Assembly (NCBI GenBank): GCA_018375675.1
Contig: JAHACW010000003.1
Span: forward strand, 20,359 to 84,358
Length of the DNA: 64,000 nt
Direction: 5' to 3'
From: Actinomyces sp.
Lineage (GTDB): Bacteria > Actinomycetota > Actinomycetes > Actinomycetales > Actinomycetaceae
The translations under genes and the position numbers were made by a program. The notes under the pieces are model-generated. The model saw only the letters and a program-made list of their open reading frames with translations. It did not search any database and was not told the DNA's origin. Shown one piece after another: positions 31,839 through 41,319 of the stretch (its first letter is position 1; every line of letters starts with the position of its first letter).

Positions 31839-33129
31839 GGCGGCCTCCTTGCGTGGTGGGGGATGAAGAGGCGGCGCGCTTGGCGCGCGCCTGGGCCACG
31901 CCGCCGCGGCCCAAGAGGACGATGTCAACGAGGTAGGTGGCCAGCAGGACCAGCCATGCGGCGATGGTGAGACGCTCGGCGGAGACGCCGCCCAGGGATG
32001 CGACGGCGAGCGCGAGGATTGCAGCCACGTTGCGAGCCGCCTCCCGGATGGGGGCTGCGGCCTCGAGTACGCCGACGCCGACGCGCACCGCGGACGGGCC
32101 GCCGCCGATGACGACGGGCATCAGGTAGGTGAGCGCGCCGACGAAGAGCTGGCCCAGCCCGGCCGTGCCGAGGATCGGCATCCACGCGAGGAACGCCGAG
32201 CGTAGGCCGGTCGCGTCCGCCGCCTCGAAGGCGCGCAGGGACGCTCCCGCGCCAGCGACGAGAATCCAGGCGGCGCCCAGCATGAGGGACCATGCGCCGT
32301 ATTCGGCGGGGCCCTTCGTCAGCGCCACGCGGACCAGCGGAACGCCCACGCCCAGGGCGGCTGCGCCCACGACGACGAGGAGACCCACGGAAGTCACGCG
32401 CATAGACCCGGCCACAGCGCCCGTGCCGGCGACGAGAAGCGCAGCCACCCACAGGGGCAGGGCGCTCGTCGCGAAGGACACAGCCCGCGGATCCATGCGC
32501 GTACGCATCGCGGTCGGCCCCAGCGTCACCAGGGTCCCACCCATCGTCAGGCCCACCCAACCGGCGACACCCGCCAGCGCGTGGGCGACCGTCAGGCGGT
32601 CCCGGGCCTCGGCCAGCCATGTGGGAGCGTCCGCGTCAAACATGGCCGCCGTGACGAAACCGGCCAGCGTCGCGCCGACCACCAGGAAGAACGCCGCCGC
32701 GATGTAGTAGCGGATGATGACCGCGAAACGCGAGGCCAGGCGCTCGCGGGATGCGGTGAGCAGCGCCCACCCGTGCCAGGCCGCGATCGCGCCGACAACG
32801 GTCGCGCCCGTGACGGTCGCGTGCCACAACCCCGACCACATGCCGCCGATGAGGAGCAGCAGGGAGAGATTAAACGCCGTGATTCGCACGGTGTTGTCGC
32901 GTCCCGCGCGTCGGTCGTCTGGGGCCAGGTGCGCGAGCGCGCGCGTGAAGTACCAGGACCACTGGAAGATCCCATTCGACAGGACGCCGAGGGTCACCAG
33001 GTGGACCATCGTCCACAGGTTCTGCGGGATGCGGCCCCGGGCGACGATCGTGATCGCCGCGGCAACGGCTGCCGCGCACATCCAGACGGTGGTCGCGCGG
33101 TCGGTGCGGGGAACGCGGGGCTTGTTCAT
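31831..33129 (-). CDS. NnrS-like polytopic membrane protein of the nirK operon
   Basis: 432 residues with about 12 hydrophobic segments. It starts in an ATGA overlap with the previous gene. MVHLVTLGVLSNGIFQWSWY and the final SAFLAWMPILGTAGLGQLFV show conserved-looking membrane histidines and glycines similar to heme/copper membrane proteins. I assign it loosely to the NnrS-like group by its HxxTLG motif and by context. It could pass electrons to, or protect the cell from NO made by, the downstream NirK. Confidence in the gene is high, in the family low. Confidence 0.65.
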   Translation of the reverse strand: MNKPRVPRTDRATTVWMCAAAVAAAITIVARGRIPQNLWTMVHLVTLGVLSNGIFQWSWYFTRALAHLAPDDRRAGRDNTVRITAFNLSLLLLIGGMWSGLWHATVTGATVVGAIAAWHGWALLTASRERLASRFAVIIRYYIAAAFFLVVGATLAGFVTAAMFDADAPTWLAEARDRLTVAHALAGVAGWVGLTMGGTLVTLGPTAMRTRMDPRAVSFATSALPLWVAALLVAGTGAVAGSMRVTSVGLLVVVGAAALGVGVPLVRVALTKGPAEYGAWSLMLGAAWILVAGAGASLRAFEAADATGLRSAFLAWMPILGTAGLGQLFVGALTYLMPVVIGGGPSAVRVGVGVLEAAAPIREAARNVAAILALAVASLGGVSAERLTIAAWLVLLATYLVDIVLLGRGGVAQARAKRAASSSPTTQGGRRG

Positions 33130-34400
33130 CGGGTCTCCCGAGCGTTCGCGCGCGCCCGGCGAATCGTCACCGTCAGCGTCGTGGCGACGAAGAGGAGCAT
33201 GCCGACGACCCCGAGGGTGCCGCCCAGGCGCCATGGGTAGGCGGCCTCGCGCGCGCCCGCGAGGAGGCGCAGGAGGAGAGAGACCTGCAGGAACGCGAAG
33301 GGGACCCACATAGCGGGGTGGTAGGGGACTTCGCGCCGGGCGACCGCCGGGATGATGACGGGAGCGTGGGCCAGCAGCATCGAGACGACGAAGCCGATCG
33401 TGATCGCGTGGACGCCGGCGTCGTACCCGTATCCGTCGAAGGCGGGCGGCGCGATCACCCACATCAGCGCGGGCACGAGCGCCCACGCGTAGCCGCTCAG
33501 CATGCACACGGCCGCCAGGCGTGGCAGGCCCTTCATGCGCACAGTGCCGCGCGCGACGTCGTGCCATGCGGTGTCGGCCATGAGGACACCCAGGCTCAGG
33601 CCGATCAGGGGGTAACCGATCGTCGGGGAGTAGAGTGCGACGGTCAGGCCCACCATGAGCGCGGCGCTTTCGGCGGTGATGCGCCGCTCGGTGGAGCCGG
33701 ATGCGAAGGCGAGGCGCGCGAGCTCGACGCGCTCGCCGACGATCGTGACGATCAGGAAGGCCAGCCACCAGGGCACCGCGCGCGGCGTCTCGAGCCCTCG
33801 CCACCACAGGAGGATGCCGCCCAGGCCAATGAGAGCCCCCATCAGCTGGATGAGGACCGCGTGGGTGGCCTGACGGCGCGCCCACACGTAGCAGTAGATC
33901 GCCGTCAGCAGCGCCATGCCGAGGGTGATGAGGAAGCCGGGCATCATCCGCTCGGGCGCGAACCCGCTCAGGTGGGCGGCCAGGAAACGTGGGATCGGGA
34001 GGTTCGCGAGCGTCTCGCGCGCGGTTGCGTTCAGGGAGATGACGACCGCGCTGATGCCGCCGGCGCCGGTCAGCAGGGGGGCGGTGTACGCCCACGCGCG
34101 CCGCCCGTCGGACTGCAGGGCGACCGCGCGCTCGAGGCAGATCGCGGTGCCCAGGAACCCGTAGATCATGAGGAGTCCGTGCACGGTCCCCAGGCTCGTC
34201 GAGGCCACGGGTGCGAGCGCCCCTAGGCGCACGAGGGAGGCGTCCAGTCCCGCCAGAAGCGCGACGCCCGCGAGGAGGAGGAACGCGAGGCGGCCGACGG
34301 GCAGCCGGGGGATGGGAGGCCTCGTCGTCGCTATCGACGAGGCCTGGGCTGGCGCATCCGGTCCCGCGGGACGCGCGGGTGGGCGGGATGCCTCGCTCAT
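33126..34400 (-). CDS. NnrS-like polytopic membrane protein
   Basis: 424 residues with about 12 hydrophobic segments after a 35-residue polar start. VHAITIGFVVSMLLAHAPVI resembles the HALTxG signature of NnrS, a heme- and copper-containing membrane protein linked to NO tolerance. GFLGTAICLERAVAL and PLIGLSLGVLMADTAWHDV are other distinctive segments. It is the first gene of the operon leading to nirK. The ATG has CAGGAG in position. Specific function is inferred from the operon. Confidence 0.65.
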   Translation of the reverse strand: MSEASRPPARPAGPDAPAQASSIATTRPPIPRLPVGRLAFLLLAGVALLAGLDASLVRLGALAPVASTSLGTVHGLLMIYGFLGTAICLERAVALQSDGRRAWAYTAPLLTGAGGISAVVISLNATARETLANLPIPRFLAAHLSGFAPERMMPGFLITLGMALLTAIYCYVWARRQATHAVLIQLMGALIGLGGILLWWRGLETPRAVPWWLAFLIVTIVGERVELARLAFASGSTERRITAESAALMVGLTVALYSPTIGYPLIGLSLGVLMADTAWHDVARGTVRMKGLPRLAAVCMLSGYAWALVPALMWVIAPPAFDGYGYDAGVHAITIGFVVSMLLAHAPVIIPAVARREVPYHPAMWVPFAFLQVSLLLRLLAGAREAAYPWRLGGTLGVVGMLLFVATTLTVTIRRARANARETR

Positions 34401-34607
34401 GTGGGCTCCTGGAGTCGGTGGGCGTTGCCGGTGTTCCCATCTGGGGACAATGCCAAGGTAGCGGCCTCGTGCGCAGTTTTCTAGGGATGAAGGCGGTGAA
34501 ATTGCGTGCTGGGACGGTTATGTTGGCCATCGAAGGGAAAACGCACCTCGTGACTACCCATCCGGTAATATTGTGCGGGTCACTATCAAGAGTCAATGGA
34601 GCAATTG

Positions 34608-34934
34608 ATGAGCGATCTTCATTTCGTCGCCGGTGAGTTTCGTCGTCTCGCGTCGACGGCCCGCGACGTGGCGGATGCTGTTCGGCAGGCTCGTCCTGAC
34701 GGAGGGGCCAGCGCCTTTGCCTCCGCGATGCCGGGTGCGGAGCTCACGTCACTGATGCAGAGCGTCGAAGAGAAGTGCGTGGACACGTGCACGGTGCTCG
34801 GACGAAACTTGGATAATCACGCTGATTCCCTCGACGCTGCCGATAGGGACTTCATCGCTACCGAAGAAGACAATGGTCAGCTCATGTCCTCGATCATTCG
34901 GGGACTTGGCTTTGGGGGCGTGAGCGAACGATGA
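34608..34934 (+). CDS. WXG100-like small helical protein
   Basis: 108 residues from ATG 34608, chosen because GGAG lies 7 nt upstream. Two long helices are predicted (HFVAGEFRRLASTARDVADA and LTSLMQSVEEKCVDTCTVLG, then NLDNHADSLDAADRDFIATE), the size and plan of type VII secretion partner proteins, though the turn lacks WxG. It has no signal peptide. It overlaps the next gene (ATGA), which has a helical N-terminal domain, so the two probably dimerise for export. Confidence 0.6.
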   Translation: MSDLHFVAGEFRRLASTARDVADAVRQARPDGGASAFASAMPGAELTSLMQSVEEKCVDTCTVLGRNLDNHADSLDAADRDFIATEEDNGQLMSSIIRGLGFGGVSER

Positions 34935-36538
34935 AGTGGGCTGATCTGCGTCAGTGGCAGATGGGGCCGCTCAGCGAGCAGGCTCGGTCTTATGTGGACA
35001 AGCAGCGGGTACTTGCGCAAGCCGGTGACGACCTGCGCGCCGGAGTGGATGCTCTGGGTGGCGTCGGTCGGACGGTTACCGCGGCTCAGGCCGCCCTGCG
35101 CCAGGACGCGGCTGAGATCGCGAAGCAGGAAGAAAAGCTGGGCACGCTGAGTGACGTCCTGTCGTTCGCCGCGCATGGAGTCGCGAGCATTCGTTCAGCA
35201 GTGGCGAGCGCGGAAGCAGCTGCCGCCCGCAATATGCTGGCCATTCACCCGGATGGTTCCATCGGGTATGTCGGCCCCATGGAGGTCTCGAAAGAAGACG
35301 CGCGCCGGATTCGCCAGGCGATGAAGCAGCTGGCCGATCGCGTTGCAGAGATCCTCCGTGCAGCGCGGGACATGGTGCGCGAGATACGGTCGAAACTGCT
35401 CGCCTTGTCGATGCCCGGCGTAGCCGGAGCGCTGGGTGCAGTGGCGCCCATCGGCAAAGACTCGTCGCTGAAGCTGCCCCCGCCCGGCGCAACGGCGAAG
35501 GAAGTCGCCAAGTGGTGGTCCTCGCTTACCCCGGAGCAAAAAGAAAAGCTCATTAATGAGCACCCGTATGAGATCGGCAAGCTTGACGGTGTTGATGGGA
35601 CGTCGAGGGATAAGGCAAACCGCCTCGTGCTCGACATCGAGCTGCCGAAACTCGAGGCTGAATACGAGGAGTATAAGAAGAAGGTGGGCCTGATCATTGA
35701 CCCGTTCGAGGCTGCAACTCTCAAGAAGCTCAAGGAGCGAGCAGAAGCCGTCAGGAACATCAGGACAACGCTGGATCGCTCGGACGAAGACGGTATGCCT
35801 CGTCAGCTTCTGGGGATCGACACCTCTAACCCGCGCGTGACGGCGATCGTCGCGCAGGGAAACGTCGACACCGCGAAACACATCGGCGTTATTGTGCCGG
35901 GCATGCACACCAACGTGGCTGACAACCTGGACGACTACGACTACGACGCGTCGGTCATGGGCGCGAACGTGCGTAAGCACGCCCACGGCGAGGAGGTCGC
36001 GATGGTGTCCTACCTCGGCTACGACGCGCCGCAGAATATCGTCGAGGTCGCCTCGATTAAGAAGGCGAACGCTGGTGCGAAGCAGCTCGCCGGGTTCTTC
36101 AACGGCATGCACGCCTCTCGCGAATACGGCGCGGGCGACGCCCACGTGACCGCCGTGACCCACTCCTATGGATCGACGACGGGCGGAAAGGCGCTGACGA
36201 TGATCGACGAAGGTGCCGTCGATGATCTCATCCAGTTTGGCTCGCCCGGATCGGGCGTCCAGGATGTCTCAGAGTTGAAGATCCCGAAGGGCCACGCCTG
36301 GGTCAGTGCCACGACTCGATGGCAAGACATGGTCCAAGGTATCGGCGATGATGGGAGATTCGGGAAGAATCCTGCCAAAATGCCCGGCTACAACCACCTG
36401 TCGGGCGATGTCGGCCACGGGAAGGGATGGTTTGTGCCCTTCCGGAAACACAGCTCCTACTTCAACGAGGGGAGCGAGGCGCTCGACGACATTTCGAAGG
36501 TTGTTGCGGGGCGCGGCGTGCCGAGGAGTACGCGATGA
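34931..36538 (+). CDS. Type VII-type effector with DUF1023 alpha/beta-hydrolase domain
   Basis: 535 residues. Residues 1-180 are helical and charged (QAALRQDAAEIAKQEEKLGT, VASIRSAVASAEAAAARNML), as in WXG/LXG targeting domains. Residues about 300-520 are a DUF1023 hydrolase: IVPGMHTNVADNLDDYDYDA, then the nucleophile elbow AVTHSYGSTTGG with S412, and later Asp and His candidates in TTRWQDMVQG and GYNHLSGDVGHG. DUF1023 proteins are esterase/lipase-like. Located between a WXG100-like gene and a small cytosolic protein gene, it is best read as a secreted lipase-type effector. There is no signal peptide. Confidence 0.75.
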   Translation: MKWADLRQWQMGPLSEQARSYVDKQRVLAQAGDDLRAGVDALGGVGRTVTAAQAALRQDAAEIAKQEEKLGTLSDVLSFAAHGVASIRSAVASAEAAAARNMLAIHPDGSIGYVGPMEVSKEDARRIRQAMKQLADRVAEILRAARDMVREIRSKLLALSMPGVAGALGAVAPIGKDSSLKLPPPGATAKEVAKWWSSLTPEQKEKLINEHPYEIGKLDGVDGTSRDKANRLVLDIELPKLEAEYEEYKKKVGLIIDPFEAATLKKLKERAEAVRNIRTTLDRSDEDGMPRQLLGIDTSNPRVTAIVAQGNVDTAKHIGVIVPGMHTNVADNLDDYDYDASVMGANVRKHAHGEEVAMVSYLGYDAPQNIVEVASIKKANAGAKQLAGFFNGMHASREYGAGDAHVTAVTHSYGSTTGGKALTMIDEGAVDDLIQFGSPGSGVQDVSELKIPKGHAWVSATTRWQDMVQGIGDDGRFGKNPAKMPGYNHLSGDVGHGKGWFVPFRKHSSYFNEGSEALDDISKVVAGRGVPRSTR

Positions 36539-36609
36539 GAGAGTCGATGAACGCTATCCTGGCAGCTGTGACGGTGCACGTATCCGGTGCCGCGTTTCGA
36601 GGAGAATAA
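36535..36609 (+). other. 24-codon mini-ORF between effector and downstream gene
   Basis: An ATGA overlap with the effector stop opens a 24-codon frame ending in TAA. It is in the same frame as the next gene, whose ATG comes one codon after that TAA. The last codons of the mini-ORF contain the next gene's GAGGAG ribosome site. It could couple translation or be a remnant signal peptide split off by a nonsense change; I cannot tell. Confidence 0.35.
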
Positions 36610-36612
36610 CGG

Positions 36613-37131
36613 ATGAATTCGGAACAGAAGGAACTGCTCGCTCGAGCGTCACGCATGGAGTCGATCGAGGCCTTCCAGCGCGACGTCGAACCGGCGATCA
36701 TTGCGGCCCGCGATCAGCTGATGACGCGGGAGAACTATCGCGGCTACTTCCGTAACGACGTGATCGCCAGAAACAACGTCGGCGACCATGTCCTGTACGC
36801 CTTCATCTCCCGTAGCTACGACTTCGATGAGCACGACCCTGTTCGCGTTCGCGACGTGTTTGATGCCGCGCTGTCCCCTCTCGGGTTTGAGTGCAGTGAA
36901 AAGGCGGACGTCCTGCAGGACGGGACGACGGACACCGTGTTGATCTGGGGAAGCGAACGCTTTGGTGCGACCGTCCATGTCATGGTGTCCGAGAGCTGGC
37001 TGACGTCCATGAACTACTACACGGACCACTTGCGCAGCGACGGGTCCGTGACTGATCCGAAGACGCTCATGGAGCTGCGTGGCCGTATCCCCGAGTGGTT
37101 CGCCGACGTTGCCGCAGGTGCGCAGTCGTGA
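36613..37131 (+). CDS. Hypothetical protein, candidate immunity partner of the effector
   Basis: 172 residues, mixed alpha/beta, no signal peptide or membrane helix. I do not recognise the family. Features are a helical start (ELLARASRMESIEAFQRDVE), strands around HVLYAFISRSYDFDEHDPVR, and VLIWGSERFGATVHVMVSES. It has a strong GAGGAG site. A small soluble gene directly after a toxin-like gene is the usual place of an immunity protein, but nothing in the sequence proves it. Related proteins may be lipoproteins (recollection), which would make the mini-ORF upstream interesting. Confidence 0.6.
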   Translation: MNSEQKELLARASRMESIEAFQRDVEPAIIAARDQLMTRENYRGYFRNDVIARNNVGDHVLYAFISRSYDFDEHDPVRVRDVFDAALSPLGFECSEKADVLQDGTTDTVLIWGSERFGATVHVMVSESWLTSMNYYTDHLRSDGSVTDPKTLMELRGRIPEWFADVAAGAQS

Positions 37132-37163
37132 CGGCAGCCATCTCGGCTCACCGATAGACAACG

Positions 37164-37199
37164 AAGGGGGGCGGCGCTCGATTGAGCGCCGCCCCCCTT
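37164..37199. terminator. Bidirectional terminator
   Basis: A 16-bp perfect stem (AAGGGGGGCGGCGCTC and its complement) with a GATT loop lies between the convergent immunity-candidate and pgm genes. Confidence 0.85.
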
Positions 37200-37232
37200 A
37201 CGCAACCCGCGTGAGCGGGCAGCGTCAGAGCG

Positions 37233-38909
37233 TCAGCCGTTCAGGGCGTCGGACACGACCTGCTTGGCGGCCTCCTGGACCTGCGCCAGGTGCTCGGCAC
37301 CCTTGAAGGACTCGCCGTAGATCTTGTAAACGTCCTCGGTGCCCGACGGGCGCGCGGCGAACCACGCGGACTCGGTCGTCACCTTCATGCCGCCGATGGG
37401 CGCGTCGTTGCCGGGCGCGCGCACCAGCTTCGCGACGATCGGGTCGCCGGCCAGCTCGGTCGCGGTCACGTCGTCCGCAGACAGGGCGGCGAGCTTCGCC
37501 TTCTCCTCGCGGGAGGCGGCAGCGTCGATACGGGCGTAGGCGGAGGCGCCGAAGCGCTCGACCTGCTCCTCGTGCAGCTGCGAAGGAGTCTTGCCGGTCA
37601 CGGCCAGGATCTCCGACGCGAGCAGCGCCAGGATGATGCCGTCCTTATCGGTCGACCACACGGTGCCGTCCTTGCGCAGGAACGAGGCTCCCGCGCTCTC
37701 CTCGCCGCCAAAACCGACGGTGCCGGACAGCAGGCCGGGCACGAAGTACTTGAAGCCCACGGGCACCTCGATGAGGTCACGGCCCATGGCGGCCACGACG
37801 CGGTCGATGAGCGCGGAGGATACGAGGGTCTTGCCCACGGCCGCGTCGGCGCTCCAGCCGGGGCGGTGCGTGAACAGGTACTCGATGGCGACGGCCAGGA
37901 AGTGGTTCGGGTTCATGAGGCCGTCGGGGGTGACGATGCCGTGACGGTCCGAGTCCGCGTCGTTGCCGGTCGCGATGTCGTAGGGGGTGTTGCCCTCGGC
38001 GTCGGGGGTCATGGCCTCGCGCAGGGACGCCATCGCGTAGGGCGAGGAGCAGTCCATGCGGATCTTGCCGTCCCAGTCCAGGGTCATAAACGGCCACGCC
38101 GGATCGACCTCGGGGTTGACGACGGTCAGGTCGAGGCCGTAGTGCTCGCCGATGGCCGCCCAGTAGTCGATGGACGCGCCGCCCAGCGGGTCGGCGCCGA
38201 TGCGCACGCCCGCGTTGCGGATGGCCTCGATGTCGATGACCTGATCCAGCTGCGAGACGTAGTAGTCCAGGTAGTCGAAGGGCTTGATGTTCGGGTCATG
38301 CAGCAGGTCCGAGCCGGTGACGCGGGGAACGTTCTTCCATTCGCCCGAGTCAAGGAGCTCGTTGGCGCGCGCCGCGATCCAGCCGGTCGCGTCGGTGTCG
38401 GCGGGGCCGCCGTGAGGCGGGTTGTACTTGAAGCCGCCGTCGCGCGGGGGGTTGTGGCTGGGGGTGACGACGATGCCGTCGGCCAGGCCGTCGCCCTCGG
38501 TGCGCAGGTTACCCGGGGCGCCGTTCGCGCCGAGGATGGCGACGGACACGGCGGGGGTGGGCGTGTAGGAGCCACGCGAGTCGATGCGCGTGTCGATGCC
38601 GGCGGCCGCGAGGACCTCCAGGGCGGTGCGCCACGCGGGCTCGCTCAGGGCGTGGGTATCGCGGCCGATAAACAGAGGACCGTTGAAGCCCTGGGAGGCG
38701 CGGTACTCGATGATCGCAGCGGTGATGGCGATGATGTGCGCCTCGTTGAACTTGGCGTCCAGCGAGGATCCGCGGTGACCCGAGGTGCCGAACGCGACGC
38801 GCTGTCCCACGTCGGTCGGGTCGGGGATGATGTCGTAGTAGGCGGAGATGACATCGTCGACGTTGATGAGGTCTTCAGGTAGGGCACGTGTGCCAGCTCG
38901 TTCATGCAT
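37233..38909 (-). CDS. pgm: Phosphoglucomutase (alpha-D-glucose-1,6-bisphosphate dependent)
   Basis: About 558 residues from [11 protein letters not shown], the usual beginning of this family. The active-site serine is in [20 protein letters not shown], the metal-binding loop in [12 protein letters not shown], the sugar-binding loop in [13 protein letters not shown], and the phosphate-binding loop in [13 protein letters not shown]. It interconverts glucose 1- and 6-phosphate, feeding glycogen and cell-surface sugar synthesis. No clear Shine-Dalgarno precedes the ATG. Monocistronic and divergent from the AGE gene. Confidence 0.95.
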   Translation of the reverse strand: MHERAGTRALPEDLINVDDVISAYYDIIPDPTDVGQRVAFGTSGHRGSSLDAKFNEAHIIAITAAIIEYRASQGFNGPLFIGRDTHALSEPAWRTALEVLAAAGIDTRIDSRGSYTPTPAVSVAILGANGAPGNLRTEGDGLADGIVVTPSHNPPRDGGFKYNPPHGGPADTDATGWIAARANELLDSGEWKNVPRVTGSDLLHDPNIKPFDYLDYYVSQLDQVIDIEAIRNAGVRIGADPLGGASIDYWAAIGEHYGLDLTVVNPEVDPAWPFMTLDWDGKIRMDCSSPYAMASLREAMTPDAEGNTPYDIATGNDADSDRHGIVTPDGLMNPNHFLAVAIEYLFTHRPGWSADAAVGKTLVSSALIDRVVAAMGRDLIEVPVGFKYFVPGLLSGTVGFGGEESAGASFLRKDGTVWSTDKDGIILALLASEILAVTGKTPSQLHEEQVERFGASAYARIDAAASREEKAKLAALSADDVTATELAGDPIVAKLVRAPGNDAPIGGMKVTTESAWFAARPSGTEDVYKIYGESFKGAEHLAQVQEAAKQVVSDALNG

Positions 38910-39158
38910 AGGGACAGTGTTGCACGTTACGTCCCCTTGTGGGTAGCGCCGTCCCACGGCGTGGACTTTTCCTTGTTTTCTCTTGTTCGAGGCCTTGGCT
39001 GGCCGTCTGGAAAAGGCCAGGTGACAGCGTGCGTCTCCCCGGCCTCGTCCGTGGGGGAGAAAAAAGGAAATGCACGTTTTCCCAAAAATGGCACCGAGCG
39101 ACTATCCTATGAGATGTCGGTCACCGCAGACCGTGACTGTGTTGTCAGGAGGAACATC

Positions 39159-40499
39159 GTGGGATGGTTTGATTCCATCGAACATAACCGTTGGCTGAGT
39201 GGCCACATGCAGGCGCTCATTGAAGAGGCAGAAGGCGCGATCGTCGCGACTGGTTTCGCGCATCTCGACGCCGATGGAAAGCCTGATCTGACCCGATCGA
39301 TTGACCTGGCCGTCACTGGTCGCATGGCCTATGTGTTCTCGCTCGGTGCGCTCATGGGTCTGCCCGGCACGCGCCGCTACGCCGACCATGCCGTCAAGGC
39401 GCTCACCAACTACTTCACCGACCCCGTCAATGGCGGTATGTGGTTCGCGATCAAGCCCGAGCCTGACGAGGACGGTCGCGGCGTGCCGTGGGACGAGGAT
39501 GCGCGCGTCAAGTCGCAGTACCACACGGTGTATGCGCTGCTGGGCGTCGCCGCCGCGACGGTCGCAAACCGCCCCGGGGCCCACGAGCTGCTCAACCGCA
39601 TGCTCGAGGAGCAGAAGGAGCTGTGGGCCGACGACTACGGCCTCGTGTGGGATCAATACGACGAGGCCTTCAATGAGCCCGTCCCCGTGCACACACTCGG
39701 CACCCTCATCCATACGATCGAGGCCTACATGGCCGCGGCCGAGGCCACGACCGAGCCCGAATGGCTTGATCGCGCCGAGAAGATGACGGCCTTTGCGTAC
39801 AAGGTTGCCTCAAAGAACGGTTGGCGCATCCCCGAGTTCTTCAACGAGAAGTGGGAGCCCAGCCCCGAGGCGGGCAAGCTCCTCAACGACGGACGCCGCT
39901 ACTACGAGGGCTACGTGACCGGCCACTCCATGCAGCTTGGCCGCTTCGCGCTGCAGGTGCGCGCGGGCCTGCGCTCGATGGGCTGGACCGTGCCCGACTA
40001 CCTCCTCGAGATGGGAACCGAGCTCTTCGAGCGTGCCCGCGTCGACGGCTGGCGTCGCACCGACGGCAACCCCGGCTTCTCCACCGGCGTCAACGACGAG
40101 GGTGACCCCGTGCCCGGCGAGGACGAGCATCAGCAGTGGGTCGTCTGCGAGGGTGTGTGCGCCACCGTCGCCGTGCGCCGCGCCATGCTGGACGACGGCG
40201 CCCGGGTTTCCGACGTCGAGCACTTCGAGCACTGCTACCGCTCCTTCGTCGACTACATCCACGACTACCTCATCAGCCAGCCCGGTCGATGGGTGCGTCG
40301 CCTCGGTCCCCGCAACGAGAACGTGCAGCCCGCCAAGTCGTCGCGCTGGGACGTCTACCATGCCGTCCAGGCGACGCTTGCAATCCGCCTGCCGCTGTGG
40401 CCGCCGACGGCCCCCGCTCTCTCGCGCGGCCTCCTCGATCGCCCCGAGGAACCGGCCCCCGATAAGAAGTCCTGGAACTTCTTCGGGCTGCGCGGCTGA
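39159..40499 (+). CDS. AGE (N-acylglucosamine 2-epimerase)-family sugar isomerase
   Basis: About 446 residues from GTG 39159, chosen for AGGAGG six nt upstream; an ATG 45 nt earlier lacks such a site. The alpha/alpha-barrel pattern includes TRSIDLAVTGRMAYVFSLGA, KSQYHTVYALLGVAAATVAN, YYEGYVTGHSMQLGRFALQV and WVVCEGVCATVAVRRAMLDD, with the His/Glu residues used by AGE enzymes. Substrates in the family include mannose, sulfoquinovose, cellobiose and N-acetylglucosamine; none can be chosen here. A TATCCT element sits near 39103. It ends at a strong hairpin. Confidence 0.82.
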   Translation: MGWFDSIEHNRWLSGHMQALIEEAEGAIVATGFAHLDADGKPDLTRSIDLAVTGRMAYVFSLGALMGLPGTRRYADHAVKALTNYFTDPVNGGMWFAIKPEPDEDGRGVPWDEDARVKSQYHTVYALLGVAAATVANRPGAHELLNRMLEEQKELWADDYGLVWDQYDEAFNEPVPVHTLGTLIHTIEAYMAAAEATTEPEWLDRAEKMTAFAYKVASKNGWRIPEFFNEKWEPSPEAGKLLNDGRRYYEGYVTGHSMQLGRFALQVRAGLRSMGWTVPDYLLEMGTELFERARVDGWRRTDGNPGFSTGVNDEGDPVPGEDEHQQWVVCEGVCATVAVRRAMLDDGARVSDVEHFEHCYRSFVDYIHDYLISQPGRWVRRLGPRNENVQPAKSSRWDVYHAVQATLAIRLPLWPPTAPALSRGLLDRPEEPAPDKKSWNFFGLRG

Positions 40500-40522
40500 C
40501 GCATCGGATGTCTGATGGGCTC

Positions 40523-40557
40523 GGGCCCGGGGATGCGAGGGTCGCATCCCCGGGCCC
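40523..40557 (+). terminator. Strong hairpin after the AGE gene
   Basis: A perfect 16-bp stem (GGGCCCGGGGATGCGA and its complement) with a 3-nt loop begins 24 nt after the stop codon. Confidence 0.8.
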
Positions 40558-40581
40558 CGTCCTGTAGGATGTTCCGCGTCT

Positions 40582-40668
40582 GGAGGGCTGTCTGAGTGGC
40601 CGAAAGAGACGGTCTTGAAAACCGTTGTGTCAGCAATGGCACCGGGGGTTCGAATCCCTCGCCCTCCG
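40582..40668 (+). tRNA. tRNA-Ser (UGA anticodon)
   Basis: The 87-nt gene has acceptor arms GGAGGGC/GCCCTCC with discriminator G, the anticodon loop CTTGAAA (anticodon TGA at 40616-40618), a long class II variable arm and the T arm GGGGGTTCGAATCCCT. CCA is not encoded. TAGGAT 12 nt upstream is a likely -10 element. Confidence 0.96.
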
Positions 40669-40746
40669 CCGAGCCGGCCGCCCACGGGCGTCGTGGCGGG
40701 TGCACGTTCGCGCTCGCGGCGAAAATGCCCTAAAGTAGTCGGCACT

Positions 40747-40836
40747 GGAGACGTCGCATAGTCCGGTCGAGTGCGCCTCCCTGCTAAGGAGGTAGGGGTG
40801 CATAGCCCCTCGCGGGTTCAAATCCCGCCGTCTCCG
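40747..40836 (+). tRNA. tRNA-Ser (GCU anticodon)
   Basis: The 90-nt class II tRNA has acceptor arms GGAGACG/CGTCTCC with discriminator G, anticodon loop CTGCTAA (anticodon GCT at 40783-40785), a variable arm around GTAGGGGTGCATAGCCCC and T arm GCGGGTTCAAATCCCGC. CCA is not encoded. It may have its own -10 (TAAAGT, 40731-40736). Confidence 0.96.
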
Positions 40837-40843
40837 CGCATGA

Positions 40844-40875
40844 CCCCCGCGCTTCGAAAGAAGCGCGGGGGTTTT
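40844..40875 (+). terminator. Rho-independent terminator of the tRNA-Ser genes
   Basis: A 12-bp stem CCCCCGCGCTTC / GAAGCGCGGGGG with a GAAA loop is followed directly by TTTTCTT. Confidence 0.92.
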
Positions 40876-40878
40876 CTT

Positions 40879-41319
40879 ATTCTCTGGCCCAGTGGGCGGG
40901 GAGCTATCCGGTGTTTGCGCAGCTAATTTGCAAGTTGGTTTGGGAAGCATGTTGTGCAGGGGCGTCGCACACACTTTGGGAATACTGGGTAATTAAGTAA
41001 CTGGTGAGACCTGAGTGTGATGCATCACTAAAATATGAGACCGGCTATCATCTAACCCCTATTGCAGTGGTCATAATTTGATGATGCCGACAATGCTTTC
41101 CTGGCAATTGTTGAAAAATCTATTGTTGATGCTCAAAACTGCGTACTGACCAAGAGTTCAGAGAAGTTGTTACATTGCCGTTATGCCCGAAATTTCAACG
41201 AAATACACCGTTGTAGTTGTGGCTTAGGCGATAGTTGTTAGGCATGGTGGTGATGTCTGCTCCTTCACTAGGCTGGGACGCAAGTCCTGTCCACATTCTG
41301 ACGATAGAAGGAGAAGTCG
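40879..41319 (+). promoter_or_regulatory. AT-richer leader of the first giant surface-protein gene
   Basis: About 440 bp without a gene and visibly lower in GC than the rest of the window. It contains a perfect palindrome GTGATGCATCAC (41017-41028). Its last 60 nt (CTTCACTA.GCTGG, CCTGTCCAC, GAAGGAGAAGTCG) match the leader of the second surface-protein gene, so promoter and ribosome site were duplicated together. Confidence 0.6.
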
